Assembly (NCBI GenBank): GCA_020002185.1
Contig: CM034533.1
Span: forward strand, 73,620,805 to 73,684,804
Direction of reading: 5' to 3'
From: Paraescarpia echinospica
Lineage: Eukaryota > Annelida > Polychaeta > Sabellida > Siboglinidae
Length of the DNA: 64,000 nt
Below, in pieces: positions 1 through 12,937 of the stretch (its first letter is position 1; every line of letters starts with the position of its first letter). The notes beneath the pieces are model-generated. The model was not told the DNA's origin. It saw nothing but the letters and a program-made list of their open reading frames with translations, and did not search any database. A program made the translations under genes and the position numbers.

Positions 1-1900
1 ACCACTAGGCCAGCAGCCCTTATCGCTGCAGCAGTCGTCGTTGCTCTTGCTGTCAACATCACATACGGGGACATCTCAACGTTTATACAATGGTTTTAAT
101 ATACAATGGTTTTAGCGTGGTTAGCGTATTGCTTACGTCAGCACAACTCCTACCCCAGCGTATTGCTTACGTCAGCACAACTCCTACGCCAGTTATAGGT
201 GGTCCAGTACGAAACTTCACTTTAGCGTGGTTATAAAGTACGAAACTAAACTTATATACTTTAGCGTGGTTATAAAGTACGAAACTAAACTTATATACTT
301 TATTATTAAACGCATTATTGCTTACGTCAGCGCGCTCTAGGTACGGCGTTGATCGCTAGGACTAAAATACTCTCTGCACTCACCGCTAGGTGGCATCTCT
401 CTAGTGTACTGTCAATCATCCAATTAGTATCAAATTACATCGCTCATCAATCACGTTTTTTATAAGTAGGTTTCCCAAACTCATTAGTGTCAAACACAAA
501 GCCTTTGATCTTTTTTTATACATAGGATTAGTCTCGCATTATTGCTGACTCAGCGGTGTGGTCGAATCGTTTAGTGGTCATTAAATTCTTTTTTATAAGT
601 AGGATTTTGAGGTCCAACAGCGCTTACTATCTACTGACTGATGGCATGAACTCTCCCCAACGGCGCTATCCGCCAAGGTATCGGAAACCAGTCGTACGGC
701 TCGACCTGTGAGTACGTAACACTGCACCCCGTCGGTCATAATAATACCCCTGTGCATTACTTAAGTTGTTTGTGACGTTTACTACATTTCTTGTCCGTGT
801 TGCCATACAAGAAATGAACTGAACATTAGTAGTAGAGAACTCTTTAATTTAGTGTGGAGGAGTGTAATGTAGTCGCATTGCTAGGAAGAACTACACGGTT
901 TATGTCGTATTATCAGAGCCGCAGTAGTAGTATATCCGCCGGCTTGTGTGTTTTTGGTTTTGTTCCGTTCATGTTAATAAACGAATCCAGCTTCAGTCAG
1001 TCTGATTATATCCTGAATATATGACAGTATATGTTGAACATAATGAATGAATATACATATTTAGAACGAAAGTGCATGCAAGAACAACAACTGAAAGTGC
1101 AACAACACCATTTTCATGCATAATCATATTAGGCTAGATAAAAAAAACTGAACTACTGGAACATTTCTTGAATAACACTAAGCAATGTGTTTGCATTCAG
1201 CTGAATGGTCATTTAATTTGTCTTGTTGATGTTACGTAATCGGCAATAACATGTTACGACTCTAGCACATAACTATTAAATATTTATGTGTGTACTGCAT
1301 TTTGAACTGGTGAACATTTCTAAAGCTAATCAGTGAACTGTCCAGGGAATTCCAAAGTTTTACCCCTTTAACTAAAATAACTACACATATTCTTCAGACT
1401 GGTACGTGCATAGTTTTGTATAAACTTACGTTTATGTCTTCTTCTTCTTCTTTTTTAGGATTATTGTGGAAACCCTGGCAGTCGAGGAATAACTCCACAG
1501 AGGAATTATTAAACTGGTTGAATAAACTGATTCATATATTCTGAACAACTGTTGTACATTCATTCGTAACAAATGGTGAAATGCCTTGAACATTGTTACA
1601 ACAGTTTTTAATTTAACTAAATCTGGTACTTTAAGAATACGCAGATTATAAACTAGTATATTTGTTTGATAAACTCTGTTAATTGACATACATATATGTA
1701 TGCCTGTATGATGTACAAGCTTAAGTAATGTTATGAAAAATGAACGAATTGTGTACCTACATGGGATCAGATATGTTATGTTATGTCCATATAAATAACA
1801 CATATAGGTCTACCGGTATAAATAAAGTATACAAAGTAACATATATAAAATGGAGCCTACCAATTTTTTTATGTAGACTCGATCAAAACCTCCTCTCTGA
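1..1900. other. Non-coding stretch with short direct repeats
   Basis: No supported gene. Positions 110-310 contain two short tandem duplications: a segment with GCGTATTGCTTACGTCAGC repeated about 39 bp apart, and a segment with TTTAGCGTGGTTATAAAGTA repeated three times. The rest is AT-rich. The short reading frames here have no recognisable motifs and a (TTC)n run explains the lysine tail of one of them. Confidence 0.5.
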
Positions 1901-1944
1901 TTAATGTCGTGGACATTCCAAAATGTACCAAATATCACTATATA

Positions 1945-2165
1945 TGTGCTAACTCTCCCGGAATCCCCCTTGATTTTTGGTGTATCTCCCGGTCTACTGG
2001 AATACCGGCAAATCTCCCGGACTTTAGCTTAACATTTCCAACAGCACACCCCCGCCCATCTTTCGATGTCAAGATCCAAGAGACAGCGCGACGAGACAGC
2101 GCGACATGGGAAGCGTGCTGAACTGCTGATAAATCTCCCGGAATTCAAAACAAATTGCCAGGCAT
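1945..2165. repeat. Dispersed repeat, CTCCCGGA family, copy 1
   Basis: The segment carries repeated CTCCCGGA motifs and the marker blocks ACCGGCAAATCTCCCGGA, GATGTCAAGATCC and GACAGCGCGACGAGACAGCG. The same blocks occur in the same order and orientation at 39120-39510, so this is an interspersed repeat. No protein is recognisable. Confidence 0.7.
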
Positions 2166-2840
2166 ATATCACGGATCTACACCACGTTATTTTAGATTCG
2201 CCAGGCTCGTAGTCTGCTGAAGTAAAATAGTTCCGCTTGAATAAACTATATAAGTTGTAGTTTGGAGTGTGGGGAGGAGGATGCAGTTGGATAGATCAAC
2301 AGGGGATATGATATGCCTATAGATTCGGAGTTTGAGAGCCTCAGCTACTGAACTGGTCCATGAACTAACGGCGCACTGGTCCAATACAGTAAAAACGGTA
2401 CTGGTCCAATACTGTCTTGACTCTTGCACAGAGACTGTAAATTGGGTCAGTGTAGTAGCATACTGTACTGATCAAATACTGGAACAGTAATGGCCCAGTG
2501 CTTGCATAGTGTATTTGTACAGTGCTGGGCACGTACCGGCATGCTGTACTAGCACAACGATGGGTCCAGCATAGGTAGCATTTCCAACTCGGGTCAATAC
2601 TGGATATCGTTACACTTGGTTAATGTCGGCATGGCCCAAGATTGGGATGCCCCTGTGCTAATGTTACGTAAAACATTCCCAGTTGCATGATCGATCGGCG
2701 TTCCTCGGATCAATCGTAGAAAACGTGCGTAACGTTATGCCGGTTATGGGCAATCGATTACATCAGTCCATTACGTCCGAACGATACGTCCGTCTATTGC
2801 GTCCGAGCAATACTGACCTCGCTTCAAGAACGGGGGATAG
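2166..2840. other. Intergenic, nothing recognised
   Basis: The stretch has loose reiterations of the words TACTG and GGTCCA (2340-2650) but no clear tandem unit and no supported coding region until the reverse-transcriptase fragment that follows. Confidence 0.4.
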
Positions 2841-2845
2841 AAGAC

Positions 2846-3255
2846 GTGTACATCGAATTCCCTGAAAGACATCTACACCAACTGCTCGATGACAGTCCAC
2901 CTACAGTCCTACACAAAGAAAGCATCAAGATCAACATCAATAAAGGAGTACGAAAGAATGATTGGATCACCCAAGCTTTTTACGGCAACACTCGAAAGCC
3001 TATACCGAAGACTGACTTGGGAAACCAGAAGCTTGAGGATAGACGGAGACTATCTCAGTCATCTTCGCTTTGCCGACGACATACTCATATGCGCAACTAC
3101 ACCGCAAGAACTACAGAGAATGCTACAGGAGCTAGCTGATGAAAATGAAAAACAAGATCTGAAGATGAACATTTCGAAGACAAAAATGCATGATGCTAGA
3201 AAACGACACACCAATATATATCAACATCACGCACCTAGAGAATGTTGCAAGCTAC
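2846..3255 (+). pseudogene. RTE-type LINE reverse transcriptase fragment
   Basis: This is the middle of an RTE/BovB-like reverse transcriptase. Frame 1 starts with peptides of the type HKESIKININKGVRKNDWI. Frame 2 continues with PKLFTATLES, then the catalytic block LSHLRFADDILICATTPQEL and LKMNISKTKM. At least one frameshift near 2950-3000 separates the blocks. The Asp pair of the FADD box is intact, but the fragment lacks the endonuclease and the C-terminal part and runs into a CAC-rich simple repeat at about 3255. It is a dead 5'- and 3'-truncated copy. It is a different RTE subfamily from the one at 4.3-9.9 kb, judging by the protein sequence. Confidence 0.75.
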
Positions 3256-4189
3256 GTTTGCTGCACGCACGCGTCCACACACCCACAAACACGTGTACAA
3301 AGCAACACGCACGCACAGGCGCGCACATGCACATTCAGTCTGTACTATGAAGCTCGATCGCCTGGTTAACAATTGCATTTATGCAAGTTAGCATAAGTTG
3401 CAATAGTTAATGTGAACACTAATCAAAATGACTGCATAGGCCTATAGTTCACCCAGCTACATATTTGTTGCCGGCATTAGGCCTATTATCTTTACGGTGA
3501 CATCGAAAACAAATGAAAATAAAAAAATATTAATTAATTATGCTCACAAAGACAGCCTCGTATTGCGTATGCTACTACGCCACCGTCGAGTACGGTTACA
3601 GCGGATAATACTGGTTACATGTACTGGGCCATTAAGCCCTCTAACCATCTATATCCCTATTTAGATAGATGTAATGGGTTAATATAATAAAATAACAATA
3701 AAAACAACGCATGGTTATTAGTCAATTAACATATAAATGGTGGTCCATTCCCTAAATATTGTGACTAGAAAATGTCTAGTTGTGTACTAAGAAAATGTTA
3801 TTATTTCATACCCTAAATAATTGTGGAAAACGTTGTGCGAAATTTTAAATGGATTAGTTAAAAACACTCTTACAAAGGGGTACGCTTTGCTCCGCATCCA
3901 ACGTGTCATCGAAATTACAAAAAAATATGTATGTTACAGAAAAATATATGTGACATTAAATTAATTATTTCATATTTATAAAGTTAAAGTACTTTTGCCA
4001 TGGAGCCGTTTAAAAAGGAAAACTGTAGCATTTATTACAATAATTATATTCGTAAACAATCAAATTAAATATGTGTAACTTTTTGTCGTGCTGTCTCTGC
4101 GAAAATCGCATGTAACCAAAGTTGTATGGCAACGTCCTACGTCATTTTACTTGTAAAAAGCGTCAATAAAAGTAACGTCTGTCGAAATA
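3256..4189. other. AT-rich non-coding stretch with a transposon-end-like motif
   Basis: CA-rich sequence to 3345, then AT-rich DNA with no gene. At 3876-3925 there is a GGGGTACGCTTTGCTCCGCAT-like block followed by TCATCGAAATTAC, closely resembling 11113-11160. This suggests terminal sequence of a DNA transposon family. Confidence 0.4.
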
Positions 4190-4240
4190 TGTGGGGTCCG
4201 TTTTGCCCCGCGGTGGGTACTTTGCCCCACACTGCCCCAA
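4190..4240. repeat. Possible pogo-type transposon terminal sequence (left)
   Basis: The block reads GTGGGGTCCGTTTTGCCCCG then GGTGGGTACTTTGCCCCAC. Related words (GTGTACTTTGTCCCAC, GTGGCAAAGCGCACCAC) occur at 11094-11136 beyond the start of the pogo-like transposase. The inferred relation is that these are the two ends of one element now split by LINE insertions. The match is only partial and the orientation is not cleanly inverted, so this is tentative. Confidence 0.35.
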
Positions 4241-4317
4241 TCCAAAAATTAAAACACCATATGGATACGCCAATATAAGCGCTCTGCATTTGTGGAAGCA
4301 CTCTGGTGCAAATTGTT

Positions 4318-5957
4318 GTTGTTCTCCTCGCCGTTCCCTGTCTTCACGGGTGGGGTTGGCTTAGATACGTCGACATTTTATTTGATTTCTCTTCCTCCTC
4401 ATTGCACTTGCACTACTTTCTCCATTCTCCTCGGTCTTTTGCTTTTTCCTCCATTCCACTTTCTATCCCTCCAGGTCTCCCTTCACGCAATCCTCCCACC
4501 CCAGTCTCGGTCGCCCTCGTCTTCTTTTTCCCTCCACTCTCCGGACATCTGCTTTCTTTGCCATCCGTTCTTCTCCCATTCGCTCCACATGTCCTGCCCA
4601 GTTCACTAACTTCTTCTTGAAACTTTCTTTCACACCAACATCCTCCCTCAGCTCTTCCACTCTTCGCTTATCTACTCTCTTTACCCCGCAATTTTCCTGA
4701 CCCAGTTGTTTTCGCACACTTGTACCCTCTCCTGTTGATTGCTATAGTTTCTAGGCCATACCGATAGGCTGATGTCACACATGTGCATAGTACCTTTCCC
4801 CTGAGATTTCGCGATATATGCCTGTCTCCCATTAAGCTTTCTCCGCGTCTATAAAACCCACAGCCATACTATCTTGTCCGTCCAACTTCTTTTTGATCAG
4901 CTGTCTCAGCGCAAACATTCCATCAGCTGTACCTCTTCCTCTTCTGAAGCCCTGTTGTACTTCTCCGAATTCTCCTTCCACTATTGTTCTTATCCTTCCA
5001 TCCAGGATTCTCTCCAACATATTCAGCATGTGGCTTTGTATTTTCCTGGGTCATGCATGTCTCCCTTTCTTTTCCATACCGGAACTATTAGCCCTGCTCT
5101 CCACTCCTCTAGAATATTTCCTTCTATCGTGCAGGTATTCAACAAGCTTCTTGTTCACCCATTTCCACTCGTACTTCACCAATACCTGTCGCCCGTCCTT
5201 TCTTCATCTTCTTTGTTGCTCTCTCTACCTTTTCGTCCACAATCAACTTCACATTTACTCCTCCCTCTACTGCACTTGGCATATCCAGTTCTCTGCTTTC
5301 TTGTTGGTGCCTTGAAGTACTCTTCCCAGACCTGTAGCACATCTTTCCTGTCCGTAACTAGCTTTCCATTCTTGTCCTTAATTACTGTTCCAGTTTGTAC
5401 ATCTTTGCTGCCCTCATCCCTCTCTCGGGCCATCTTATAGATCATATCCTTTCTACTGTCTTCATCAAGCTTTCTGTATAGCTCCTTTTCCATTTCTCTC
5501 TTAACTTTGTCCACAGCTCTCCTAGCTGCCTTCTTTTTTATCCATACAGCTGCTGTATGGCAATGCCCCGTTGTCCTCCATTCCCCTTGATCCCTTCTAT
5601 CTATTCCCATACCTCTCTCTTTTCTCCAATTGCTTTCGCTGCTTCTTTGGTCCACCGTGTTTGGTTCTTTCTCTTCGCGGAAGCGCTTCCCTTACCAGAT
5701 GTTCTGCCACATAGCTCTTCTGCTGATCCAATGAAAACATCCTTAAAGTGCTTACACTCTTCCTCCACAGTCCCTATTGTTGGCCGCAGTCTATCATACC
5801 CTGATGTCACTCTGTCTCTATATGTTCTGGCTGTGTCCCAGTGACATTTCCACCAGTCTTAATGGTCTATCGCCCCACACTTTTAGTCTCCCCCCTCTTC
5901 TGCATACGCAAAATGAAAACGAGTGGCTTGTGTTGCGTAGTTACGTGTTCACCAGCG
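4318..5957 (-). pseudogene. RTE-type LINE, reverse transcriptase half (3' part)
   Basis: Read on the minus strand, this is the continuation of the endonuclease part at 9137-9890. In order: a linker with WTKEAAKAIGEKREVWE (about 5640), a charged helix with RREMEKELYRKLDEDSRKD-like sequence (about 5480), EEYFKAP (about 5310), KMKKGRATGIGEVRVEM (about 5190), MLNMLERILDGRIR and QQGFRRGRGTADGMFALRQL (5029-4900), and the C-terminal block NWAGHVERMGEERMAKKADV with RRRGRPRLGWEDCVK (4600-4480). The blocks lie in different frames and the region between motif A and the C-terminus, including the FADD box, is missing, so the copy is frameshifted and internally deleted. Its 3' end is near 4318 (AACAACAACAA-like run). 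A CR1-like LINE interrupts it at 5957. Confidence 0.8.
5885..5957. repeat. 73-bp target-site duplication, left copy
   Basis: Positions 5885-5957 (AGTCTCCCCCCTCTTCTG ... TTCACCAGCG) are repeated without mismatch at 9137-9209. The two copies flank the CR1-like element exactly and both belong to the minus-strand RTE element, so they are the duplicated target site. At the left junction TAGTTACGTGTTCAC is present a second time (5958-5972) before true element sequence starts. Confidence 0.9.
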
Positions 5958-5972
5958 TAGTTACGTGTTCAC

Positions 5973-6154
5973 TAGTTGAGCAGATGTGTAAAGAAGAGGG
6001 GGTGGGATTCGTAGATTTATGGGGATACTTTGTTGGGAGGGAAGATATGTACATGAGAGATGGCCTACATCTAAGTGGAAAGGGGGCAGCAGTTTTCTCA
6101 GAGAACTTGCTGCAATCTGTTGACAGTGGGACAGGCTGCATCTATTTAAACTAG
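5973..6154 (+). CDS. CR1-like LINE ORF1, C-terminal end of SGNH/esterase domain (5'-truncated)
   Basis: This is the last 60 or so codons of ORF1 of the CR1-like element. The peptide contains GVGFVDLWGYF and MYMRDGLHLSGKGAAVFSEN; the Asp and His of DGLH fit block V (DxxH) of SGNH/GDSL hydrolases, a domain known from ORF1 of CR1-group LINEs. Blocks I-III are missing because the element is 5'-truncated at about 5973. The frame ends with TAG at 6152-6154. Immediately before the stop lies T TTA AAC, a slippery heptamer that would place ribosomes into the ORF2 frame (see separate entry). The reading frame upstream of 5973 is target DNA and is not part of the protein. Confidence 0.8.
6145..6151 (+). 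promoter_or_regulatory. Candidate -1 ribosomal frameshift site (T TTA AAC)
   Basis: In the ORF1 frame the codons are TTA AAC TAG, preceded by T, giving the X XXY YYZ heptamer TTTAAAC. A -1 slip re-reads TTT AAA CTA GAT TCG, which is exactly the ORF2 frame, open from 6124 through 9033. ORF2 has no ATG before 6319, yet its endonuclease homology starts around 6265. Whether a stimulatory RNA structure follows cannot be decided by eye. Confidence 0.6.
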
Positions 6155-9033
6155 ATTCGCAGGGGGGATTCACAGAGAAGCCTGAAACTGGAGGCATAGA
6201 TAAAGACAGCAGAAATAAATCGGCAAAGAACAGCCTGGAAAACTGTTCTGAATCAGGATATAAATGCATTTGTTTAAATGCAAGGAGCATAGTAAACAAA
6301 AGAAGTGAACTAAACATTATGGTAGAAGATATTGACCCTCACATAATAGGTATAACCGAATCGTGGGCCACCACTGATATATCAGATGCCGAATTGGGAC
6401 TAACAGGATATGTAATGTTTAGGAAAGATAGAATAGGAAGAAAGGGAGGTGGAGTTATTTTATATATTAAAGAATCTATCCAGGCTTATGAAATAAAATT
6501 AGAAAGAGAAGCAGATTGCGAAGAAGCTGTTTGGTGTAACATAGTTACAGGAAACTCAACGTTAACAGTTGGGTTAGTTTATCGAAGTCCAAACATAAGC
6601 ATAGAAGAGAATGAAAAAATACAAAACGCTATAAAGGAAGTAAGCAAACGGAACTGTATTATTATGGGGGACTTTAACCATGGGCATATACAATGGAAAT
6701 CTCTACAGAGTATGGGGAGTGAGGACCACAAGTTTTTAGTTTTAGTACAAGATAGTTTCCTTTCTCAACATGTGCTAGAACCAACCAGGGGAGAGAATGT
6801 GTTAGACTTAGTTTTGTCCTCACAGAAAGAATTAGTTGACAATGTCAAGATATGTGAGCCACTGGGGAGTAGTGATCACAACCAGATACATTTTACCATC
6901 AAAGTAAAATCAGAAAGGAATAGTAAAAAGCAGTATAGGAGAAATTTCCACAAAGGAAGGTATAAGGACATGAGGAAATATTTAGCAAAGATAGACTGGA
7001 ATAACACACTGAAGAATAAGACAGCAACCGAATGCTGGAATATCTTAAATAGTGAAATTAAGTGCATAGTCGATAAATTTGTACCTTTCAAAAAACAAGG
7101 GAAACGGTCTAAAAAGAAACACTTATCGAAAGAAGCCATTAGAAAAATTAAGTATAAACAAATGATGTGGAAGTCATATAGATGTACTGGAAATGATGAA
7201 GACTACAACATTTATAAAGAAGCACTTAATCAAGCTACAGCTGAAATTAGAAATTCAAAGAGAAGCTATGAAAAAAAATTAGCTAGTAATATAAAACATG
7301 ACAGTAAGAGTTTTTATGCGTATATTCGAAGCAAACAGAAAGTTCAGGATAAGGTCGGTCCTCTAGAAGATAGTGCTGGAAATACAATATCAGAGGGATT
7401 CTTAATGGCAGAAGACCTGAATGAGTATTTTAGTTCAGTGTTTACCAGGGAAGATATTAGTTCACTGCCAGTACCAGAGGCTAAGTTCAAGGGGGCAGAT
7501 TCAGACTATTTAGGACAGTTAGTTGTAACCTCGGAAATGGTAGCTAAGAAAATAAGGGCTATGAAGGATAATAAATCACCTGGAGTGGACGGGATTCCGC
7601 CCAAACTACAATTGGAAATTGTAGAACAAATTAGTGTACCGCTTGCAACAGTTTTCAATTTGTCATTAGAAGAGGGAGTGGTTCCTTTAGAATGGAAAGA
7701 GGCAAACATTATACCGTTATTTAAAAAAGGTTCGAGAAACAAGTCAGAGAACTATAGACCAGTGAGTTTAACATCAGTGATTTGCAAATTATTAGAAAGA
7801 CTAATTAAAGATCACATGGTGGATTTTCTTGTTAAACATAACTTGATAAACCCATCTCAACATGGGTTTTTAAAAGCGAGGTCATGCTTAACAAATATGT
7901 TATGTTTTTTGGAAGACATCACTAGGTGGGTAGATGAGGGATCACCAGTAGATATCATCTATTTAGATTTTCAAAAAGCTTTCGACAAAGTACCACATCA
8001 AAGATTACTCCTTAAGCTAAAGGCCCATGGCATAGGAAATGGTATAATAAACTGGATAGAAAAATGGCTGAATGACAGAAGACAACGTGTAGTAGTTGAT
8101 GGGGAGGCTTCAAACTGGAAATCGGTATTGAGTGGGGTACCACAGGGATCAGTACTAGGACCTATATTATTCTTAATATATATCAACGATTTGGACGATG
8201 ATATAACAAGTAAGGTGTTAAAATTTGCGGATGATACAAAAGTGTTTAGAAGGATTAAAAGTGACGGAGACAGACAGCATTTACAAGATGATCTTGATAG
8301 GTTGATCAAATGGTCTGAAAAGTGGCAAATGCTGTTCAATTTTGGGAAATGTAAATGCCTCCACACAGGTCATGGGAATGAAGAGGTAAAATATAAAATG
8401 GGGGGTACTGTTCTAAGTACTACTGTAAAAGAAAAGGACTTGGGGTTAACCATTAGTGCTGATATGAAGGTTTCAGAGCAGTGCGGAATTGCAGCGTCAA
8501 AGGGAAATCAAATCCTTGGATTAATTAGGCGAAATATAGCGTATAAGAAAAAAGAATTAATAGTACCGCTGTACAAAACAATAGTGAGGCCTCATTTAGA
8601 ATATTGTATACAAGCATGGAGGCCATATCGCAAGAAGGACATAGATATGCTAGAAAGAGTACAGAGGAGAGCGACTAAAATGATACCAAATCTGAGGGAT
8701 CTTAGTTACGAAATACGCCTAAAAGAATGTGGTTTAACAACACTAGAGACCAGGAGATTGAGAGGAGATCACATAGAAGTGTTTAAAATATTGAATGGTT
8801 ATGAAAATATTGATAGAAACATTTTTTTCTCAGTTAAGAAAGATAGAAGGACCAGAGGACATGAAGCTACATTAGTAAAGGAGCAGTGTAGATTAGATAT
8901 AAGAAAGTTCTCATTCTCACAAAGGACTGTAAATGAATGGAACAGATTATCTCCTGATTGTGTTGGTGCTAGTAGCGTGAATATGTTTAAAAATAAAATC
9001 GACACACACCTAAAAAAGGCGGGATACATGTAG
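6155..9033 (+). CDS. CR1-like LINE ORF2: endonuclease-reverse transcriptase, intact
   Basis: The longest conventional ORF starts at ATG 6319 and gives 904 residues, but the frame is open from 6124 and the upstream codons encode the start of the apurinic-type endonuclease (KCICLNARSIVNKRSELN), so the true protein begins earlier. Motifs in order (ORF numbering from 6319): IIGITESW (about 9-16, catalytic Glu), GRKGGGVILYIKES (about 39), GDFNHGHIQW (about 117), SSDHNQIHF (about 184), then reverse transcriptase with NKSPGVDGIPPK, WKEANIIPLFKKGS, NYRPVSLTSV, GFLKARSCLTNM, motif [37 protein letters not shown] and catalytic FADDTKVF, ending in a C-terminal domain with LEYCIQAWRPYR. No internal stop or frameshift. 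Together with the perfect 73-bp target duplication this indicates a recent insertion. Non-coding 5' sequence and most of ORF1 are missing. Confidence 0.95.
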
Positions 9034-9136
9034 ATAAAAACTATTGGACTCTTGATAAGCCAAAAGGCTTCCTTGTCCACCTGCCATCCAGAGTAATTTT
9101 CTGGATGGCAATCTTGTTAAATCTTGTTAAATCTTG
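9034..9136 (+). repeat. CR1-like LINE 3' UTR with hairpin and tandem 3' tail
   Basis: An 11-bp perfect hairpin (TGCCATCCAGA 9082-9092 pairing with TCTGGATGGCA 9100-9110) is followed by a microsatellite-like tail (AATCTTGTTA)n ending at 9136. CR1 and L2 group LINEs typically end in short tandem repeats rather than poly(A), and a 3' stem-loop read by the reverse transcriptase is known in this group. The same hairpin and tail occur at 49858-49895, 54727-54785 and 42676-42712. Confidence 0.85.
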
Positions 9137-9209
9137 AGTCTCCCCCCTCTTCTGCATACGCAAAATGAAAACGAGTGGCTTGTGTTGCGTAGTTACGTGT
9201 TCACCAGCG
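9137..9209. repeat. 73-bp target-site duplication, right copy
   Basis: Perfect repeat of 5885-5957. It directly follows the tandem tail of the CR1-like element. Right of it the RTE sequence continues uninterrupted (ATGACCTTACAGACC). Confidence 0.9.
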
Positions 9210-9890
9210 ATGACCTTACAGACCTTTACTTGCCACATTTGCTGTTTCCTCATTATCAGCAGGTCCAGCTCTCTCTCTCATTGTGGCTATTCCTATAACA
9301 TACTTTATGGCTTTAGCTCTTTTGGAAAAATGACCCAGCCACCGCCAGCCCATTTTGCATCACCAACTCTACTGACTCTCAGCCCTCTCGATTCTTTGTA
9401 CCCCATCCAAATCCCCCGACCGAATCCTCTACACCTGTCTCCGCTGCACCCACGTGTGCCTTAAAATCATCAGCTATACGCACATCATCACATGCGCTTG
9501 CACCATTCCCGTCATTCTCTGTAGCTCTTCCCTGAAGGCCCTTTTCTCTGACTCTGCCCTTCCTGTTTGAGGTCCATACACTGACATATTGCACACCAGC
9601 TGCTTCCTCACCATCAGTCACGCATCAATGATCCTCCTTTGTCATCTCTCCACTCTCACCACGTCTCTACTGATCTCCTCTGTTACTATGATGCCTACAC
9701 AATTATTCCTTCCATCTCCTCCTGCACGTAGCATATCTTATACCCTCCTGCCAGTGTCCTCGCTCGGTCTCCCTTCCACTTGGTTTCTTGCACGCACAAC
9801 ATTTATATTCGCCTCCTTTCCATCATGTTGGCCACTTCCAGTGTTTTTCCCCCATCGTCCCCACATTGAAACTCCCCAACTCGATCGCAT
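9137..9890 (-). pseudogene. RTE-type LINE, endonuclease half (5' part)
   Basis: Minus strand. The frames show the start of an RTE endonuclease: GSFNVGTMGE (about 9870), MMERRR and LCVQETKWKGDRARTL (about 9830-9770), CNMSVYGPQTGR (about 9590), EKRAFREELQRMTG, ADDFKAHVG (about 9480) in place of the usual AGDFNAHVG, GVEDSVGGFGWGTKNREG (about 9400) and VCKVIAGEHVTTQHKPLVF (about 9190), the end of the domain. Several stops and frameshifts occur, and two residues of the GDFN catalytic block are substituted, so the copy is dead. The protein continues at 5957 on the other side of the CR1-like insertion. The 5' end abuts the pogo-like transposase near 9890. Confidence 0.8.
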
Positions 9891-10914
9891 CTATCGTTTT
9901 GTGGCTCACATGCCCGTCCAGTAGGAGGATGTGAGGGCTCTCCCTTGTGCATCCGGCGGTGGTGACAAAATGTTACAGCCACTTCATGAAGAGATCTGAA
10001 TCGATGTGTCCCGAACCGCTTTGATTCACTGCAGCAATCGAACCATCGGGGGCAATATTCATCAGGGATTCGATCATTCGCTTACGTGGACAAACGAACA
10101 GAGGTGGTATGTATGTTCCCGCAGCATTCATGCAACACAGAGCAGTAATGTTGGCACCACGTTCTGCGCTCGACATCTTGCGAACCTGTCGCACTCCCTG
10201 CGTCGACACGACGTTGCCGAGTTTTGCAACTGTGCAGAAGCCTGTTTCGTCGCTGTTCCATAAAATTATGCAGAATGCGCTGAACTCCCCAGATTTCAGA
10301 ACACTCTTTTAGCAGTTGTTTTGTTGAACGGATTCTCTATCCCTAATCTTCCCGCCACAGTGTATGCCAATCTACTTCCATAGCAAGTAGACATACCATA
10401 CATCTCTCTTTCCATGCATTGAATGGTTGTCACGATGCCATTCTCCAGTGCATGCATGATTGAAGACTGGTCGTTTTCGTCCCAGTTGGGACACTCCAGG
10501 TCGAGCTACGTCGCACAGACAATGCCTCATCAGAATTGTTTCTGTATGCTGTAATCTGCGACTGCCCCTCTCATACTTCTTTCTCCTTTTAGAAAAAAAG
10601 AAGAACAAGAACAAAAAAGTTTTATTTAGACCCCAATTACAATATATGTATAATATCATATATATTCATATATACAAATGCAGTGTAGTTTCAAATTAGA
10701 TGGGGTCTGTGACTCCTATTAAGACTATAACAGTCGCTCTCATAAAAGCCACAATAATAATTTGTTTCAACTCAATTTTACTGAAGGAAGGGCAAATGTA
10801 AATGTGCAGGAAAAGAAAAGAAACTGAGATTAATTTTACAGCCGCCATTGCATCTCGTAGCCGCTGGTCAGAATAGGAAGTCATTGCTGTTTTGCGTTTG
10901 TATATCCGAACCAT
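9880..10914 (-). pseudogene. pogo/Tigger-like DDE transposase, decayed and interrupted
   Basis: Minus strand, ATG at 10912-10914. The N-terminus MVRIYKRKTAMTSYSDQRLR resembles the pogo helix-turn-helix start. A stretch around 10840-10560 is not recognisable. The CENP-B-type region follows with ALENGIVTTIQCMEREMYGM (about 10460-10400), then WNSDETGFCTVAKLG (first catalytic Asp, about 10260), QVRKMSSAERGANITALCCM (about 10170), GTYIPPLFVCPRKRM, and after an in-frame TAA (9973-9975) HILLLDGHVSHKTIDAIE with the second catalytic Asp (about 9925). The third acidic residue and the C-terminus are absent because an RTE LINE begins at about 9890. At least two frameshifts and two stops. The family is known for cut-and-paste transposition into TA; this copy cannot be active. 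Confidence 0.8.

Positions 10915-12937
<2,023 letters not shown>

Noticed and set aside
5777..5972. N-terminal 65 residues of the 125-codon frame ending at 6154
   Set aside because: They are translated from the disrupted RTE and the duplicated target site; only the part after about 5973 belongs to the CR1-like ORF1.
6319..9033. Taking the 904-codon ORF as a host gene
   Set aside because: Its EN and RT motifs, tandem 3' tail, target duplication and two further copies in the window show it is a LINE.
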